DNA from: Gaiellasilicea sp035556515
GTDB lineage: Bacteria > Actinomycetota > Thermoleophilia > Gaiellales > Gaiellaceae
Direction of reading: 5' to 3'
Length of the DNA: 20,453 nucleotides
NCBI GenBank assembly: GCA_035556515.1
Contig: DATMEO010000023.1
Location: forward strand, 1-20,453
The translations under genes were made by a program, and so were the position numbers. The notes under the pieces are model-generated. The model had not been told where the DNA came from. It made no database searches and saw only the letters and a list, made by a program, of their open reading frames with translations. Shown here in pieces: positions 1 to 7,701 of this stretch. Every line of letters begins with the position of its first letter. Position 1 is the stretch's first letter.

Positions 1-495
1 AACGGCTCCTTCGACGCAGTCACCTCCGTGTTCGGCTCCATGTTCGCCCCCGACCACGCGCAGGCGGCCGCCGAGCTGCTCCGTGTCTGCAGGCCGGGCG
101 GCAGGATCGCGCTCGCCAGCTGGACGCCGGAGGGATTCATCGGTGAGCTCTTCCGCACGGTCGCCGCTCATGTGCCGCCCCCGGCCGGCGTGCAGTCGCC
201 GATGCTCTGGGGCACCGAGGCTCATCTCCGCACGCTCTTCGGGGACGGGATCGCCTCGCTCGAGATCGGGGAGCGGACGTTCACGTTCCGGTTCACGTCG
301 GCGGAGGAGTTCGTTCTCTTCTTCCGCACCTGGTACGGGCCGACGCTGAAGGCATTCGCGGCGCTCGAAGGCGCTGGTCGCGACGCGCTCGAGGAGGATC
401 TGATCGCCCTCGCGCGCCGCTCGAATCGCCTCGGCGGGCCCGGCGCGATCGCTCTCCCGGCGGCCTACACCGAGGCCGTGGCGGTGACCCGATGA
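1..495 (+). CDS. Class I SAM-dependent methyltransferase, 3' part (5' end outside window)
   Basis: The frame is open from the first base, so the N-terminal SAM-binding motif I lies outside the window. The visible 164 residues begin with NGSFDAVTSVFGSMF, which fits the motif II/strand 4 region (acidic-aromatic, D-A-V) of UbiE/ArsM-type methyltransferases. They continue with ELLRVCRPGGRIALASW, the post-II motif (LLRVCRPGG). The C-terminal part, FRFTSAEEFVLFFRTWYGPTLKAF onward (here split as residues about 95-118), resembles the variable substrate domain of small-molecule methyltransferases. It should transfer a methyl group from S-adenosylmethionine to an unknown small acceptor in the cytoplasm. 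The stop overlaps the next gene's start by ATGA, so the two are probably co-translated. The substrate cannot be told from this fragment. An internal ATG at 28 is not a likely start because it would discard the fold core. Confidence 0.8.
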   Translation, partial: NGSFDAVTSVFGSMFAPDHAQAAAELLRVCRPGGRIALASWTPEGFIGELFRTVAAHVPPPAGVQSPMLWGTEAHLRTLFGDGIASLEIGERTFTFRFTSAEEFVLFFRTWYGPTLKAFAALEGAGRDALEEDLIALARRSNRLGGPGAIALPAAYTEAVAVTR

Positions 496-1295
496 CTCTG
501 CCGCAGGCAGATGCCTCGACGCTCGTCGACCGCGTCGGCCTCGAGCAGCAGGTGCAGGAGATGTACCGCGGCGTCGCGCGCGATCCGCTCGCTCCCCGGC
601 ATTTCGAGACCGGCCGCAACCTCGCGCTCCGGCTCGGGTATCCCGAGCCGCTGCTCGCCTCCGTCCCCTACGCGGCACTCGCGTCGTTCGCCGGCGTCGG
701 CTACCACCTCGACCTCGCCGAGCTGAGGCCGGGCGACCGCGTGCTCGATCTGGGATCGGGCTCCGGGACCGACGCGTTCTGCGCCGGCATGAGCGTCGGT
801 TGGACGGGCCGTGTCGTCGGTGTCGACTTCACCGACGAGCAGGTCGACAACGCCACGCGCCTGGCCGAGCGCAGCGGCATCGACAACGTCCGGTTCGTGG
901 AGGCGAGCATCGATCGCCTGCCCTTCGACGACGGCAGCTTCGACGTCGTGATCTCAAACGGCGTCATCAACCTCTCGCCGGTCAAGCACCGCGTCTTCTC
1001 CGAAGCTGCGCGCGTGCTGCGGCCCGGCGGCCGCCTCGCGCTCGCGGACCTCGTCAGCGCGATCCCGCTGAAGGAGGCGACCCGTCGGAACATGGAGCTG
1101 TGGGCGGCCTGCATCGCCGGCGCGATTCCGTCGACGGCGTATCTGGACGAGCTCTCCGCAGCCGGCTTCACGATCACCGAGACGCGGCCCAACGACTACC
1201 GCTTCCTCACCGACCGAGCGCTCGAGGCGTCCCGGACCTACGGCGTCGAGAGCGTGAGCATCGCCGCGACCAGGGGAGGCCCTGAGTGGTCATGA
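492..1295 (+). CDS. ArsM-like SAM methyltransferase lacking the usual catalytic cysteines
   Basis: This is a 267-residue class I methyltransferase. Motif I is VLDLGSGSGTD (residues 84-94), with an acidic strand-2 end in VVGVDFTDEQ and motif post-II in ARVLRPGGRLALAD. The stretch ISNGVINLSPVKHRVF (154-169) is the signature of the arsenite methyltransferase (ArsM/AS3MT) group, which normally reads ISNCV.NLS. Here that cysteine is Gly157. The partner cysteine of the family is kept as Cys207 in WAACIAGAIP, with the family's 50-residue spacing. No cysteine occurs before Cys97, so the N-terminal family cysteine is also absent. Arsenite methylation by the known thiol mechanism therefore looks unlikely, and the acceptor is unknown. 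It overlaps the upstream methyltransferase by ATGA and the following 29-codon ORF by ATGA, which indicates one operon. Confidence 0.85.
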   Translation: MTLPQADASTLVDRVGLEQQVQEMYRGVARDPLAPRHFETGRNLALRLGYPEPLLASVPYAALASFAGVGYHLDLAELRPGDRVLDLGSGSGTDAFCAGMSVGWTGRVVGVDFTDEQVDNATRLAERSGIDNVRFVEASIDRLPFDDGSFDVVISNGVINLSPVKHRVFSEAARVLRPGGRLALADLVSAIPLKEATRRNMELWAACIAGAIPSTAYLDELSAAGFTITETRPNDYRFLTDRALEASRTYGVESVSIAATRGGPEWS

Positions 1296-1381
1296 GCCCC
1301 GATCTGCGCCGCCTGCTCACCTGGCTCATCGCTCCGGGACTCGAGCGCCTCGCGCTCGCAAACCAGCGGCGGCACAAATGA
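1292..1381 (+). CDS. Putative 29-residue small protein, translationally coupled
   Basis: An ATG at 1292 overlaps the ArsM-like stop codon as ATGA, the same coupling used one gene earlier. A GGGAGG at 1274-1279 lies 12 nt upstream and could assist re-initiation. The product (MSPDLRRLLTWLIAPGLERL, then nine more residues ending in QRRHK) has a short amphipathic or hydrophobic segment around LLTWLIAPGL and a basic C-terminus, so it could sit on the membrane or bind a partner. I recognise no family. The repeated ATGA junction argues that it is translated, but at 29 codons chance cannot be excluded. Confidence 0.45.
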   Translation: MSPDLRRLLTWLIAPGLERLALANQRRHK

Positions 1382-1405
1382 CGCACGACGCCGCGCCAAC
1401 CAACT

Positions 1406-1412
1406 GAGGAGA
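1406..1412 (+). promoter_or_regulatory. Strong ribosome binding site for the 67-residue protein
   Basis: GAGGAGA lies 6 nt before the ATG at 1419. It is one of the best Shine-Dalgarno matches in the window and supports that small ORF as a real gene. Confidence 0.7.
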
Positions 1413-1418
1413 CACCGA

Positions 1419-1622
1419 ATGCATGTGAACCCAGATCTGCACCACCAGTACGCCCTCGACCGGCGGCAACGGTTGCGGGACGAGGCGGCCGCCCACAGGC
1501 TCGTCGACCGCGTCCCGCCACGCATCCGGATCGCACAGTCCCTCCGGCGTCTTGCCAACCGGCTCGATGCCGCCACGGCACCGTGCGGCCACGTGGGCAA
1601 CGCACTCACGCAGCGCAACTAG
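1419..1622 (+). CDS. Small hypothetical protein, basic and charged
   Basis: This is a 67-residue protein starting at an ATG with a good ribosome site. The N-terminal part, NPDLHHQYALDRRQRLRDEA, is a highly charged predicted helix. It is followed by RVPPRIRIAQSLRRLANRLD, another basic amphipathic helix. There are no membrane segments and only one cysteine near the C-terminus (APCGHVGN). I recognise no domain. Small proteins of this make-up (short helix rich in Q, R, E and H, then an RIAQSLRR-like tail) are, from general familiarity, common orphan genes in related actinobacteria. Its 3' end overlaps in another frame with the nominal start of the RTX protein, so its own C-terminus may have been altered by the same event that damaged that gene. 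Confidence 0.65.
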   Translation: MHVNPDLHHQYALDRRQRLRDEAAAHRLVDRVPPRIRIAQSLRRLANRLDAATAPCGHVGNALTQRN

Positions 1623-2568
1623 CCCCGTCGCGCTCGGGCTCGCACCCGAGCGGGCGGAGGCCGCCTACTCGGCACGAGTGGAGACGGAAATCCTGAAGCT
1701 CCGCGGCGATGCGGCGGACGACAAGCTCGCGCTCCGCCTCCAGCCGGGCTCGCCCGGCACGCTCGAGGCGGACATCGGCGCCGATGGGATCGCGGAGCTC
1801 AGCTTCGACCGCAGCACCTTCACCTCGATCGACGTGGCGGCCGGCTCCGGCGACGACGAGGTCCGGATCGACCAGAGCGGCGGCGCGTTCACGGATGAAA
1901 GCGTGACCATGAACGGCGGCGCCGGCGACGACACGCTGATCGGCGGCGCGGGGGCCGAGATCTTCATCGGTGGTCCGGGCGAGGACTTCGGCGACGGAAA
2001 CGTCGGCGCGGACCACGCCTCGTTGGGGGCCGGAGACGACCGCTTCCAGTGGGACCCCGGCGACGGCAGCGACACCGTCGAAGGCGAGGGCGGCAACGAC
2101 CAGCTCGACTTCAACGCCTCCAACGCACCCGAGCAGATCGAGCTGTCGGCGAATGCCGGCCGCACCCGGCTGACCCGCAATATCGGCGCGATCACGATCG
2201 ACTTCGACGGGATCGAGCACGTCGGCCTTCGCTTGCTCGGAGGCACCGACACGGTCACCGTCAACGACCTCGCCGGCACCGGCGTCAAAGGCGTCGACGT
2301 CGACCTCAGTGCGACCGCCGGGGGCGGCGACGGCGTGCCCGACAGCGTCGTCGTCAACGGCACCGACCGGCGCGACGTCGTCCAGGTGACGCGGTCGGGC
2401 GACCAGGTGTCGGTCGCAGGCCTCGCGGCCGAGATTCGAATCGCCGGCAGCGAGAGCCTCAACGACACACTGCGGATCCAGACGCTCGACGGCGACGACG
2501 ACGTCACGATCGAGCCGGACGTGGAGCTGCTGATCACGCCGGTCGTGAACCTGGGGCCGGGCGAGTAG
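1552..2568 (+). CDS. RTX-type calcium-binding repeat protein, N-terminus uncertain or truncated
   Basis: The product is acidic and rich in Gly and Asp. RTX nonapeptides of the GGxGxDxUx type are visible around residues 120-190: GGAGDDTLI, GGAGAEIFI, GGPGEDFGD, LGAGDDRFQ and EGGNDQLDF. Such repeats fold into a calcium-filled beta-roll outside the cell. The C-terminal half (VNDLAGTGVKGVDVDLSATA, then VVNGTDRRDVVQVTRSG) looks like a second beta-rich domain. The start is a problem. The first available codons are TTG at 1552 or ATG at 1567, neither has a ribosome site, and both lie inside the preceding small gene. No intact signal peptide is present, although VALGLAPERAEA just before the conserved region resembles the end of one. 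The coordinates give the longest plausible frame. The gene may be a 5'-deleted pseudogene. It converges on the LuxR regulator with a 7-bp gap. Confidence 0.65.
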   Translation: MPTGSMPPRHRAATWATHSRSATSPVALGLAPERAEAAYSARVETEILKLRGDAADDKLALRLQPGSPGTLEADIGADGIAELSFDRSTFTSIDVAAGSGDDEVRIDQSGGAFTDESVTMNGGAGDDTLIGGAGAEIFIGGPGEDFGDGNVGADHASLGAGDDRFQWDPGDGSDTVEGEGGNDQLDFNASNAPEQIELSANAGRTRLTRNIGAITIDFDGIEHVGLRLLGGTDTVTVNDLAGTGVKGVDVDLSATAGGGDGVPDSVVVNGTDRRDVVQVTRSGDQVSVAGLAAEIRIAGSESLNDTLRIQTLDGDDDVTIEPDVELLITPVVNLGPGE

Positions 2569-2575
2569 CGGGCGA

Positions 2576-5140
2576 TCAGACTCGGGCGACGAGTCCCAAC
2601 TCCACGGCGCGCCGGGCTGCATCCCGGCGCGTCGCGGCGCCCAGCTTCGACAGCACCGCGGCGACGTGGTGCTCCGCGGTCCGAGGTGACACGACCAGCC
2701 GCTCGGCGATCTCTGCATTCGTCAGGCCCTCGGTCAGGAGCGCGAGCACCTCGAGTTGCCTCGTGGTCAGGCCGGCGGGGTTCTCCCGGGTCGACTCGCG
2801 CGGCCCCTGCGGCACGCGGATCCCGAGCTCGCGCATGCGCTCGGCGACGCGGTGCGTCAGCGGCTCAGCTCCGAGCCCCCGGGCGATCCCGATCGCCTCG
2901 TGGAGGGAGTCCTCGTCGTCGAGGAGCGAGAGCATCAGCGCACGGTCGTAGTGCCAGCCGACCTCGCCGAAGGCATCCGCCGCGCCGAGCCAGTCCCGCC
3001 GCAGCATGGCGGCATGAGGCGCCGTCTTCGGGGGGTCGAGCTCGACCGGGATCCCGGCGACGACCGCCCACGCCGCCACCCGAATCGCGCCCCACCCGAT
3101 CAAGCCGCCGGGTGGCCGCGTCTCGTCCAGCAGCGCCTCGAGTCGCTCGACCGGCAGCGCTGCACCGGTGGTCAGGGCCCACTCGATCTCGAGCTCGACG
3201 AGCGGCGCGAGCCGCTGGGGCTCGCTCGCGCGGAGGGCCTGCGCGGCGAGGTCGGCCAGTCGCTCGCCGGCATCCGGATCGCCGCGGCGCACGGCCAGCT
3301 CGGTCAGCACCGTCTTGGCGACGAGCTGGGCGACGCTCATGCTCTTCTCCAGCTCGACCCGCGTGATCCTCTCGGCCTCGTCCCACTCTCCGGCTCGCAG
3401 CTGCAGCCACGCGAGCGTGACCGCGATGTACGAAGCGAGATTGTCCACCTCGTTCTGCTCGGCGTAGGCGAGCGCCTGACGCGCGTAGCGAACCGCCTGC
3501 TCCGGCTGCGCCCAGGACATCAACGCGTAGCCGAGGTTGCCGAGAGCGCGCGTCGCCTCGTGCTTGTCGCCGACCTCGTCCGCAAAGGCGTGAGCCTCGA
3601 GGAGCGCCGAGATCTGCCGATGGTCGACGTCCATCCTCACGCTGGCAAGGCTGACCAGTACGTGCGCGCGGGTGCGCTCGTCACCGAGCTTGGTCGCAAG
3701 CTCGAGCGCCCGCTCCCCCCAGAGGAGCGCCTGGTCGTTGTACTCCGCGAGATTCTTGAGCTGGGAGAGGCCGCTGTAAGCGCGGGCAAGCTCGACCGAC
3801 TCGCCGAGCGGCTCGAGGATCTCGATCGCCTCGAGTGCCTTCGCCCGCGCGGCATCGCCATCGCCTGCGTGCCAGTGGAACCGCGAGAGGATCTGCGTGC
3901 AGCGGCCGATCGCCGCTCCGTCGCCCAGGGCAGTCCACGCCACGATCGCGCGCTCGATTGCGGCGAAGGCGTCCTCCAGCCTGTAGACGGCGTACGCCGC
4001 GCCCGCCAGCTCCTCGAGCACGGCCGCTCGCTCGGCCGCGGGAAGCCGATCGAGAAACGCCGATGCGCGCCGATAGTGCGAGTACGCCTCGCGGTTCGAG
4101 TCGAGTGCCGCTGCCCGCCGGGCCGCCACGAGCGCGTACTCGGCGACCACGTTCTCGGCGCCGGCCGCCTCGGCGTGGTGGACGATGTCGGCCGGATCGG
4201 CTTCGGCGGTGAGCAACGCTGCGAGGATCTCCGCGTGGAGCCGCCGCCGCGCTGCGATCGGAACGCTCGACCTGATCGCGTTGCGGGCGAGCTCGTGGCG
4301 GAAGCGCACGTACCGGGGGTGAACCTCGAGCAGCGCCCGCCGCTCGGGCTCCTCCGCCGTCGCCGGCCAGTCGGGCAGGACGGCGTCGAGCACGGACGTG
4401 GCGACGCGGTTCGGCACGACCGAGACGAGCTCCACCAGCCGCCGCTCGTCGCCGGACAGCCGCGAGACGCGGCCGCGGACGGCGTTCGCGATCGAGCGCG
4501 GCAGCTCGTCGGCCGTCCGCGAAGCGAGCAGCTCGGTGACGTAGAACGGGTTGCCCCCGGTCGCGGCGTAGACGTCGTCGGAGCCGTCACCGGAGATCGA
4601 CGCGACCGCGGCCGCAGAGAGGGGCGCGAGCTCCAGGATTGCCGAGGTGGCGGAGACGGCTCCGTGCACCGGGTGACCCGGCGGCGCCTCGCCGTCCCGG
4701 CACGTGAGCAGAAGCAGCACGGGCAGGGTGCCAATTCGCCGGGCAAGCAACGTGATCACGTCGAGCGTCGCCTCATCCGCCCAGTGCACGTCCTCGAGCA
4801 CGAGCACCGTCGGCTGCGGCGGAAGCGCGAGCTCGGCGAGCAGCAGGCGATGGATCTCGTGCGGTGACGCCCCGGCGGCCAGCGCCTCCTCCAGGGCCGG
4901 TGACAGGGTTCCCGCAAGGTCGTGGATCGCTCCGAGTGGCCGCGGGATCGAGAGGTCGTCGCAGGTGCCGAGAAGCACGCGGGCGCCGTCCTCGAGACCG
5001 GCCAGGAACCGGGCGACGAGCGAGGTCTTGCCGATCCCCGGCTCGCCGGTGACGACGAGGACACGGCCGTCGCCCCGTGCGGCGGCGTCGCGGGCCTCGG
5101 TCAGCGCCGCGAGTGCCGCCTCACGTTCAAGGAGCTCCAC
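2576..5140 (-). CDS. Large ATP-binding LuxR-family transcriptional regulator (LAL/MalT-like)
   Basis: This 854-residue protein starts with an AAA/STAND-type ATPase module. Walker A is GEPGIGKTS at residues 32-40 and Walker B is TVLVLEDVHWADE at about 111-123. The middle, about residues 330-720, is alpha-helical and repeat-like (many paired helices such as AEYALVAARRAAAL and RALGNLGYALMSWAQPEQAV), consistent with TPR-like repeats that sense a ligand or partner. The C-terminus, about 791-854, is a LuxR/GerE helix-turn-helix containing LTTRQLEVLALLTEGLTNAE and SPRTAEHHVAAVLSKLG. This order and length match the LAL (large ATP-binding LuxR) group of ATP-dependent activators. The inducer and target genes cannot be deduced. 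The GTG start at 5140 has a TATCGT box 6 nt upstream, which suggests a leaderless mRNA. The upstream VOC gene lies 65 bp away on the same strand, so some read-through is possible. Confidence 0.9.
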   Translation of the reverse strand: MELLEREAALAALTEARDAAARGDGRVLVVTGEPGIGKTSLVARFLAGLEDGARVLLGTCDDLSIPRPLGAIHDLAGTLSPALEEALAAGASPHEIHRLLLAELALPPQPTVLVLEDVHWADEATLDVITLLARRIGTLPVLLLLTCRDGEAPPGHPVHGAVSATSAILELAPLSAAAVASISGDGSDDVYAATGGNPFYVTELLASRTADELPRSIANAVRGRVSRLSGDERRLVELVSVVPNRVATSVLDAVLPDWPATAEEPERRALLEVHPRYVRFRHELARNAIRSSVPIAARRRLHAEILAALLTAEADPADIVHHAEAAGAENVVAEYALVAARRAAALDSNREAYSHYRRASAFLDRLPAAERAAVLEELAGAAYAVYRLEDAFAAIERAIVAWTALGDGAAIGRCTQILSRFHWHAGDGDAARAKALEAIEILEPLGESVELARAYSGLSQLKNLAEYNDQALLWGERALELATKLGDERTRAHVLVSLASVRMDVDHRQISALLEAHAFADEVGDKHEATRALGNLGYALMSWAQPEQAVRYARQALAYAEQNEVDNLASYIAVTLAWLQLRAGEWDEAERITRVELEKSMSVAQLVAKTVLTELAVRRGDPDAGERLADLAAQALRASEPQRLAPLVELEIEWALTTGAALPVERLEALLDETRPPGGLIGWGAIRVAAWAVVAGIPVELDPPKTAPHAAMLRRDWLGAADAFGEVGWHYDRALMLSLLDDEDSLHEAIGIARGLGAEPLTHRVAERMRELGIRVPQGPRESTRENPAGLTTRQLEVLALLTEGLTNAEIAERLVVSPRTAEHHVAAVLSKLGAATRRDAARRAVELGLVARV

Positions 5141-5146
5141 GGCTCC

Positions 5147-5152
5147 ACGATA
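5147..5152 (-). promoter_or_regulatory. -10 box (TATCGT) of the LuxR-family gene
   Basis: TATCGT on the minus strand is followed by 6 nt and then the GTG start. A TGGACG with a 17-nt spacer fits a -35 element. Transcription would begin at or beside the start codon, making the mRNA leaderless, although a GGAG in the 6-nt spacer could also act as a weak ribosome site. Confidence 0.5.
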
Positions 5153-5205
5153 GGACCCGGCAGCGCATTCGTCCAGTCGACGGCGGAGGCGAGGTTAGGG
5201 ATCGA

Positions 5206-5679
5206 CTACGCCGCGTCGGCCGCCCGCTCGAGCTCGGCGATGTCGAGCTTCCGCATCTCGAGCATCGCCGCCATCGCACGCTGCGCCCGCTCCGGGTCCG
5301 GGTCGCTGAGCAGCTCGTTCATCCTCGTCGGGACGATCTGCCAGGAGAGGCCGTAGCGGTCCTTGACCCAGCCGCACGGGCCCTCTTCGCCGCCCTCCGA
5401 AAGCGCGGTCCAGTAGTAGTCGACCTCGTTCTGGTCCTTGCAGGCGACCTGGAACGAGATCGCCTCGCTGAACGTGAAGTCGGGGCCCCCGTTCAGGGCC
5501 ACGAAGGACTGACCGTTCAGCTCGAACTCGACGGTCATGACCGTGCCCTCGGCCCGCGGGCCCGCGGAGCCATAGCGCGTGACCTCGACGACCTTCGAGT
5601 TCGGGAAGACCGACGTGTAGAGCTTCGCCGCTTCCTCGCCTTCGGTGTCGAACCACAGACATGGAGTGATCGGTTGCAT
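5206..5679 (-). CDS. VOC-superfamily protein, PhnB/3-demethylubiquinone methyltransferase-like group
   Basis: This 157-residue protein carries the conserved pattern of Pfam family 3-dmu-9_3-mt: ITPCLWFDTEGEEAAKLYTS at the N-terminus, then FVALNGGPDFTFSEAISFQV, and VDYYWTALSEGGEEGPCGWV followed by DRYGLSWQIVP. These form the paired beta-alpha-beta-beta-beta units of the vicinal oxygen chelate fold. Despite the family label, most members are not demonstrated methyltransferases; they bind a metal or small molecule and the function is unknown. The ATG start at 5679 has AAGGAAGGGA 6 nt upstream. It lies upstream of the LuxR regulator on the same strand and diverges from the acyltransferase gene. 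The last 25 residues (MRKLDIAELERAADAA) form a charged tail. Confidence 0.88.
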   Translation of the reverse strand: MQPITPCLWFDTEGEEAAKLYTSVFPNSKVVEVTRYGSAGPRAEGTVMTVEFELNGQSFVALNGGPDFTFSEAISFQVACKDQNEVDYYWTALSEGGEEGPCGWVKDRYGLSWQIVPTRMNELLSDPDPERAQRAMAAMLEMRKLDIAELERAADAA

Positions 5680-5793
5680 GCTTCGTCCCTTCCTTCGCTG
5701 GCGGCGCGGAGGGCGCCGTTCCGTCCGTGAATAGACCGGCTTTCGACCCGGAAATCATCGCCGCGTTCCTACGGTTCCGCGGCGCGGCTGCCG
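5680..5793. other. Divergent intergenic region between VOC and acyltransferase genes
   Basis: This 114-bp gap must hold promoters for both divergent genes. The only clear element is the ribosome site of the VOC gene at 5686-5695. On the plus strand a TACGGT at 5770-5775 is a possible -10 box, 18 nt before the acyltransferase ATG, but I see no convincing -35 element. No operator-like palindrome is evident. Confidence 0.3.
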
Positions 5794-7701
5794 ATGTCCT
5801 GCTGGATGAGCGCACGACTGGACTACCGGCCCGACATCGACGGCCTGCGCGCGGTCGCGATTGCAGCGGTCGTCGTCTTCCATGCCTTCCCAGCCGCCGC
5901 CCGGGGCGGGTTCACCGGCGTCGACGTCTTCTTCGTCATCTCCGGCTACCTGATCTCGCGGATCATCTGGCGCGGGCTCGAAGCGGGGAACTTCACCCTT
6001 GCCTGGTTCTACGGGCGCCGCGTCCTGCGCCTCTTCCCCGCCCTCGTGCTCGTGCTCGTCTCGACGCTGGCCGCCGGCCGCTGGCTCTTCCTCCCCGACG
6101 CGTACGAGACGCTCGGCAAGGACGTCGCCTCGGCCGCGGCCTTTGCGTCGAACCTCGTCCTCTGGCAGGACGCCGGCTACTTCACCGAGAACGCCGCCCT
6201 GCGACCGCTGACCCATCTCTGGTCGCTGGCCGTCGAGGAGCAGTTCTACCTCGTCTTCCCGCTGCTCCTGATCGCGGCGCACCGCTCCTGGCGGCTCACC
6301 GGCGCGCTGCTCGCGCTCCTCGCCGCCGCCTCCTTCGCCTGGAACATCGCCAGCGTCCCGGCCGACCCGGCGGCCGCGTTCTACCTGCTGCCGGCCCGCT
6401 TCTGGGAGCTCGCGCTCGGCGCGCTGCTCGCCTACGTCCAGCTGAGCCGGAGCGACACAGTTCCTCCGCGACTGCGGAACGCGATCGCGTTCGCCGGCCT
6501 CGGCCTGCTCGCCGTCGCCACCTTCGGCCCGACCGCGTCGAGCGTCTTCCCCGGCTGGTGGGCGCTGGCGCCGACCGGTGCAGCCGTCCTCCTGATCGCC
6601 GCCGGCCCCGACGCGAGCCCGAACCGCCGCCTGCTCTCGAGCGCGCCGTTCGTCCTGGTCGGGAAGATCAGCTACCCGCTCTACCTCTGGCACTTCCCGC
6701 TGCTCGTGCTCGCCCGCGTGCAGTGGGGGCCGTCTCTCTCCGTGCCGATCACGCTCGCGATCGTCGGTGTGAGCGTCGTGCTCGCATACGGCACCTACCG
6801 GCTTGTCGAGCTGCCGGTCCGCCGCCTGGCGCGAAGCGGCGCCTGGCGTCCGGGCGTGCTCGTCGCCCCCCTCGCCGCGGTCGGCGCCGCCGGGCTCGCC
6901 GTCTTTCTCGCCGGAGGGCTGCCGGGGCGGCTGCCGGTCGAGCTGCAGCAGCTGAGCACGGTCGCGTTCGACTATAAGCGGGCCTACCGGGAGAGCCGTT
7001 GCTTCCTTCAGCCCTGGCAGGGCGCGCGGGCATTCCGGCCCGACTGCATCGACGGCGGCGAAGGCAAGCTGCTCATGCTCTGGGGCGACTCGCACGCGGC
7101 ACACCTCTACCCCGGCCTCGTGCCGGCCGCGCGGGAGCGCCGGTTTCGGATCGCGCAGCTGACCGCAAGCGCCTGTCCACCGCTGCTCGACTATCGCTCG
7201 GGCGAGCGGCCGAAGTGCCACGGGATCAACCAGGCGGCGCTGGCGAAGGCGCGCGCACTGCGTCCTGAAACCGTCGTTCTCTCCGCGCAGTGGGAGCAGT
7301 ACCGGAGCCTCGACGGGCTGCGCAGCACCGTCGAGGCGCTGCGGGAGGTCGGCGTCGCGGAGATCGTCGTCGTCGGCCCCTCGCCGAACTGGCCGCACGG
7401 GCTGGCCCAGGCGCTCTTCCGCGAGGTGAAGCGGGAGGGGCTCGATCGCTTCCCGATGCGTGTGAAGCACGAGCTCTCGGACGCGCCCGCACGCGCCGAC
7501 AGGAAGCTGCGGCCGCTCGCCCGCGAGCTGGGCGTGACCTACATCGCGCCGCTCGACGTCCTCTGCAACTCCGACGGCTGCCTCGCCCGCGTCGAAGACC
7601 GGGCCGACCAGCTCGCCTTCTGGGATCCGAGCCACTTCACCGCCGTCGGCTCCACCTGGTTCGTCCAGGCGGTCGCGGCCGATCTGCTCGGCGGGATCTA
7701 G
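5794..7701 (+). CDS. Membrane acyltransferase (AT3/OafA type) with C-terminal SGNH domain
   Basis: This 635-residue protein has two modules. Residues about 9-350 are an acyltransferase-3 domain with many membrane segments. It shows YRPDIDGLRAVAI, a catalytic-type His30 in VVVFHAFP, FFVISGYLISR, FYGRRVLRLFPAL and WSLAVEEQFYLVFP. After a further membrane helix near 350-375 comes an extracytoplasmic SGNH hydrolase-like domain with GDSH at 431-434 and the D-x-x-H pair in WDPSHF (Asp611, His614). Proteins of this kind move acyl groups, usually acetyl, across the membrane and place them on surface polysaccharide, peptidoglycan or antibiotics; both catalytic signatures look intact. An ATG at 5806 is an equally good start and would remove four residues. 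The gene stands alone and its stop overlaps that of the convergent ltrA-like gene in a shared CTAG. The acceptor is unknown. Confidence 0.9.
   Translation: MSCWMSARLDYRPDIDGLRAVAIAAVVVFHAFPAAARGGFTGVDVFFVISGYLISRIIWRGLEAGNFTLAWFYGRRVLRLFPALVLVLVSTLAAGRWLFLPDAYETLGKDVASAAAFASNLVLWQDAGYFTENAALRPLTHLWSLAVEEQFYLVFPLLLIAAHRSWRLTGALLALLAAASFAWNIASVPADPAAAFYLLPARFWELALGALLAYVQLSRSDTVPPRLRNAIAFAGLGLLAVATFGPTASSVFPGWWALAPTGAAVLLIAAGPDASPNRRLLSSAPFVLVGKISYPLYLWHFPLLVLARVQWGPSLSVPITLAIVGVSVVLAYGTYRLVELPVRRLARSGAWRPGVLVAPLAAVGAAGLAVFLAGGLPGRLPVELQQLSTVAFDYKRAYRESRCFLQPWQGARAFRPDCIDGGEGKLLMLWGDSHAAHLYPGLVPAARERRFRIAQLTASACPPLLDYRSGERPKCHGINQAALAKARALRPETVVLSAQWEQYRSLDGLRSTVEALREVGVAEIVVVGPSPNWPHGLAQALFREVKREGLDRFPMRVKHELSDAPARADRKLRPLARELGVTYIAPLDVLCNSDGCLARVEDRADQLAFWDPSHFTAVGSTWFVQAVAADLLGGI

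Noticed and set aside
1631..1652. CGCTCGGG/CCCGAGCG hairpin after the 67-residue gene, considered as a terminator.
   Set aside because: It has no T-run after it and lies within the open frame of the RTX protein. Such 8-bp stems are common at this GC content.
2756..4867. A plus-strand open frame of over 700 codons opposite the LuxR-family gene.
   Set aside because: Its translation is low-complexity, rich in R, G and E, without domain motifs, while the minus strand shows Walker A/B and a LuxR helix-turn-helix. It is a shadow of GC-rich coding sequence.
5727..5793. A GTG-initiated frame reading MNRPAFDPEIIAAFLRFRG as an additional N-terminal peptide.
   Set aside because: It is out of frame with the acyltransferase, continues only as a shadow over it, and has no ribosome site.
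5755..7635. A minus-strand open frame of over 600 codons opposite the acyltransferase gene.
   Set aside because: The composition is biased to R, E, D and G and no family motif appears. The plus strand has complete acyltransferase and SGNH motifs.
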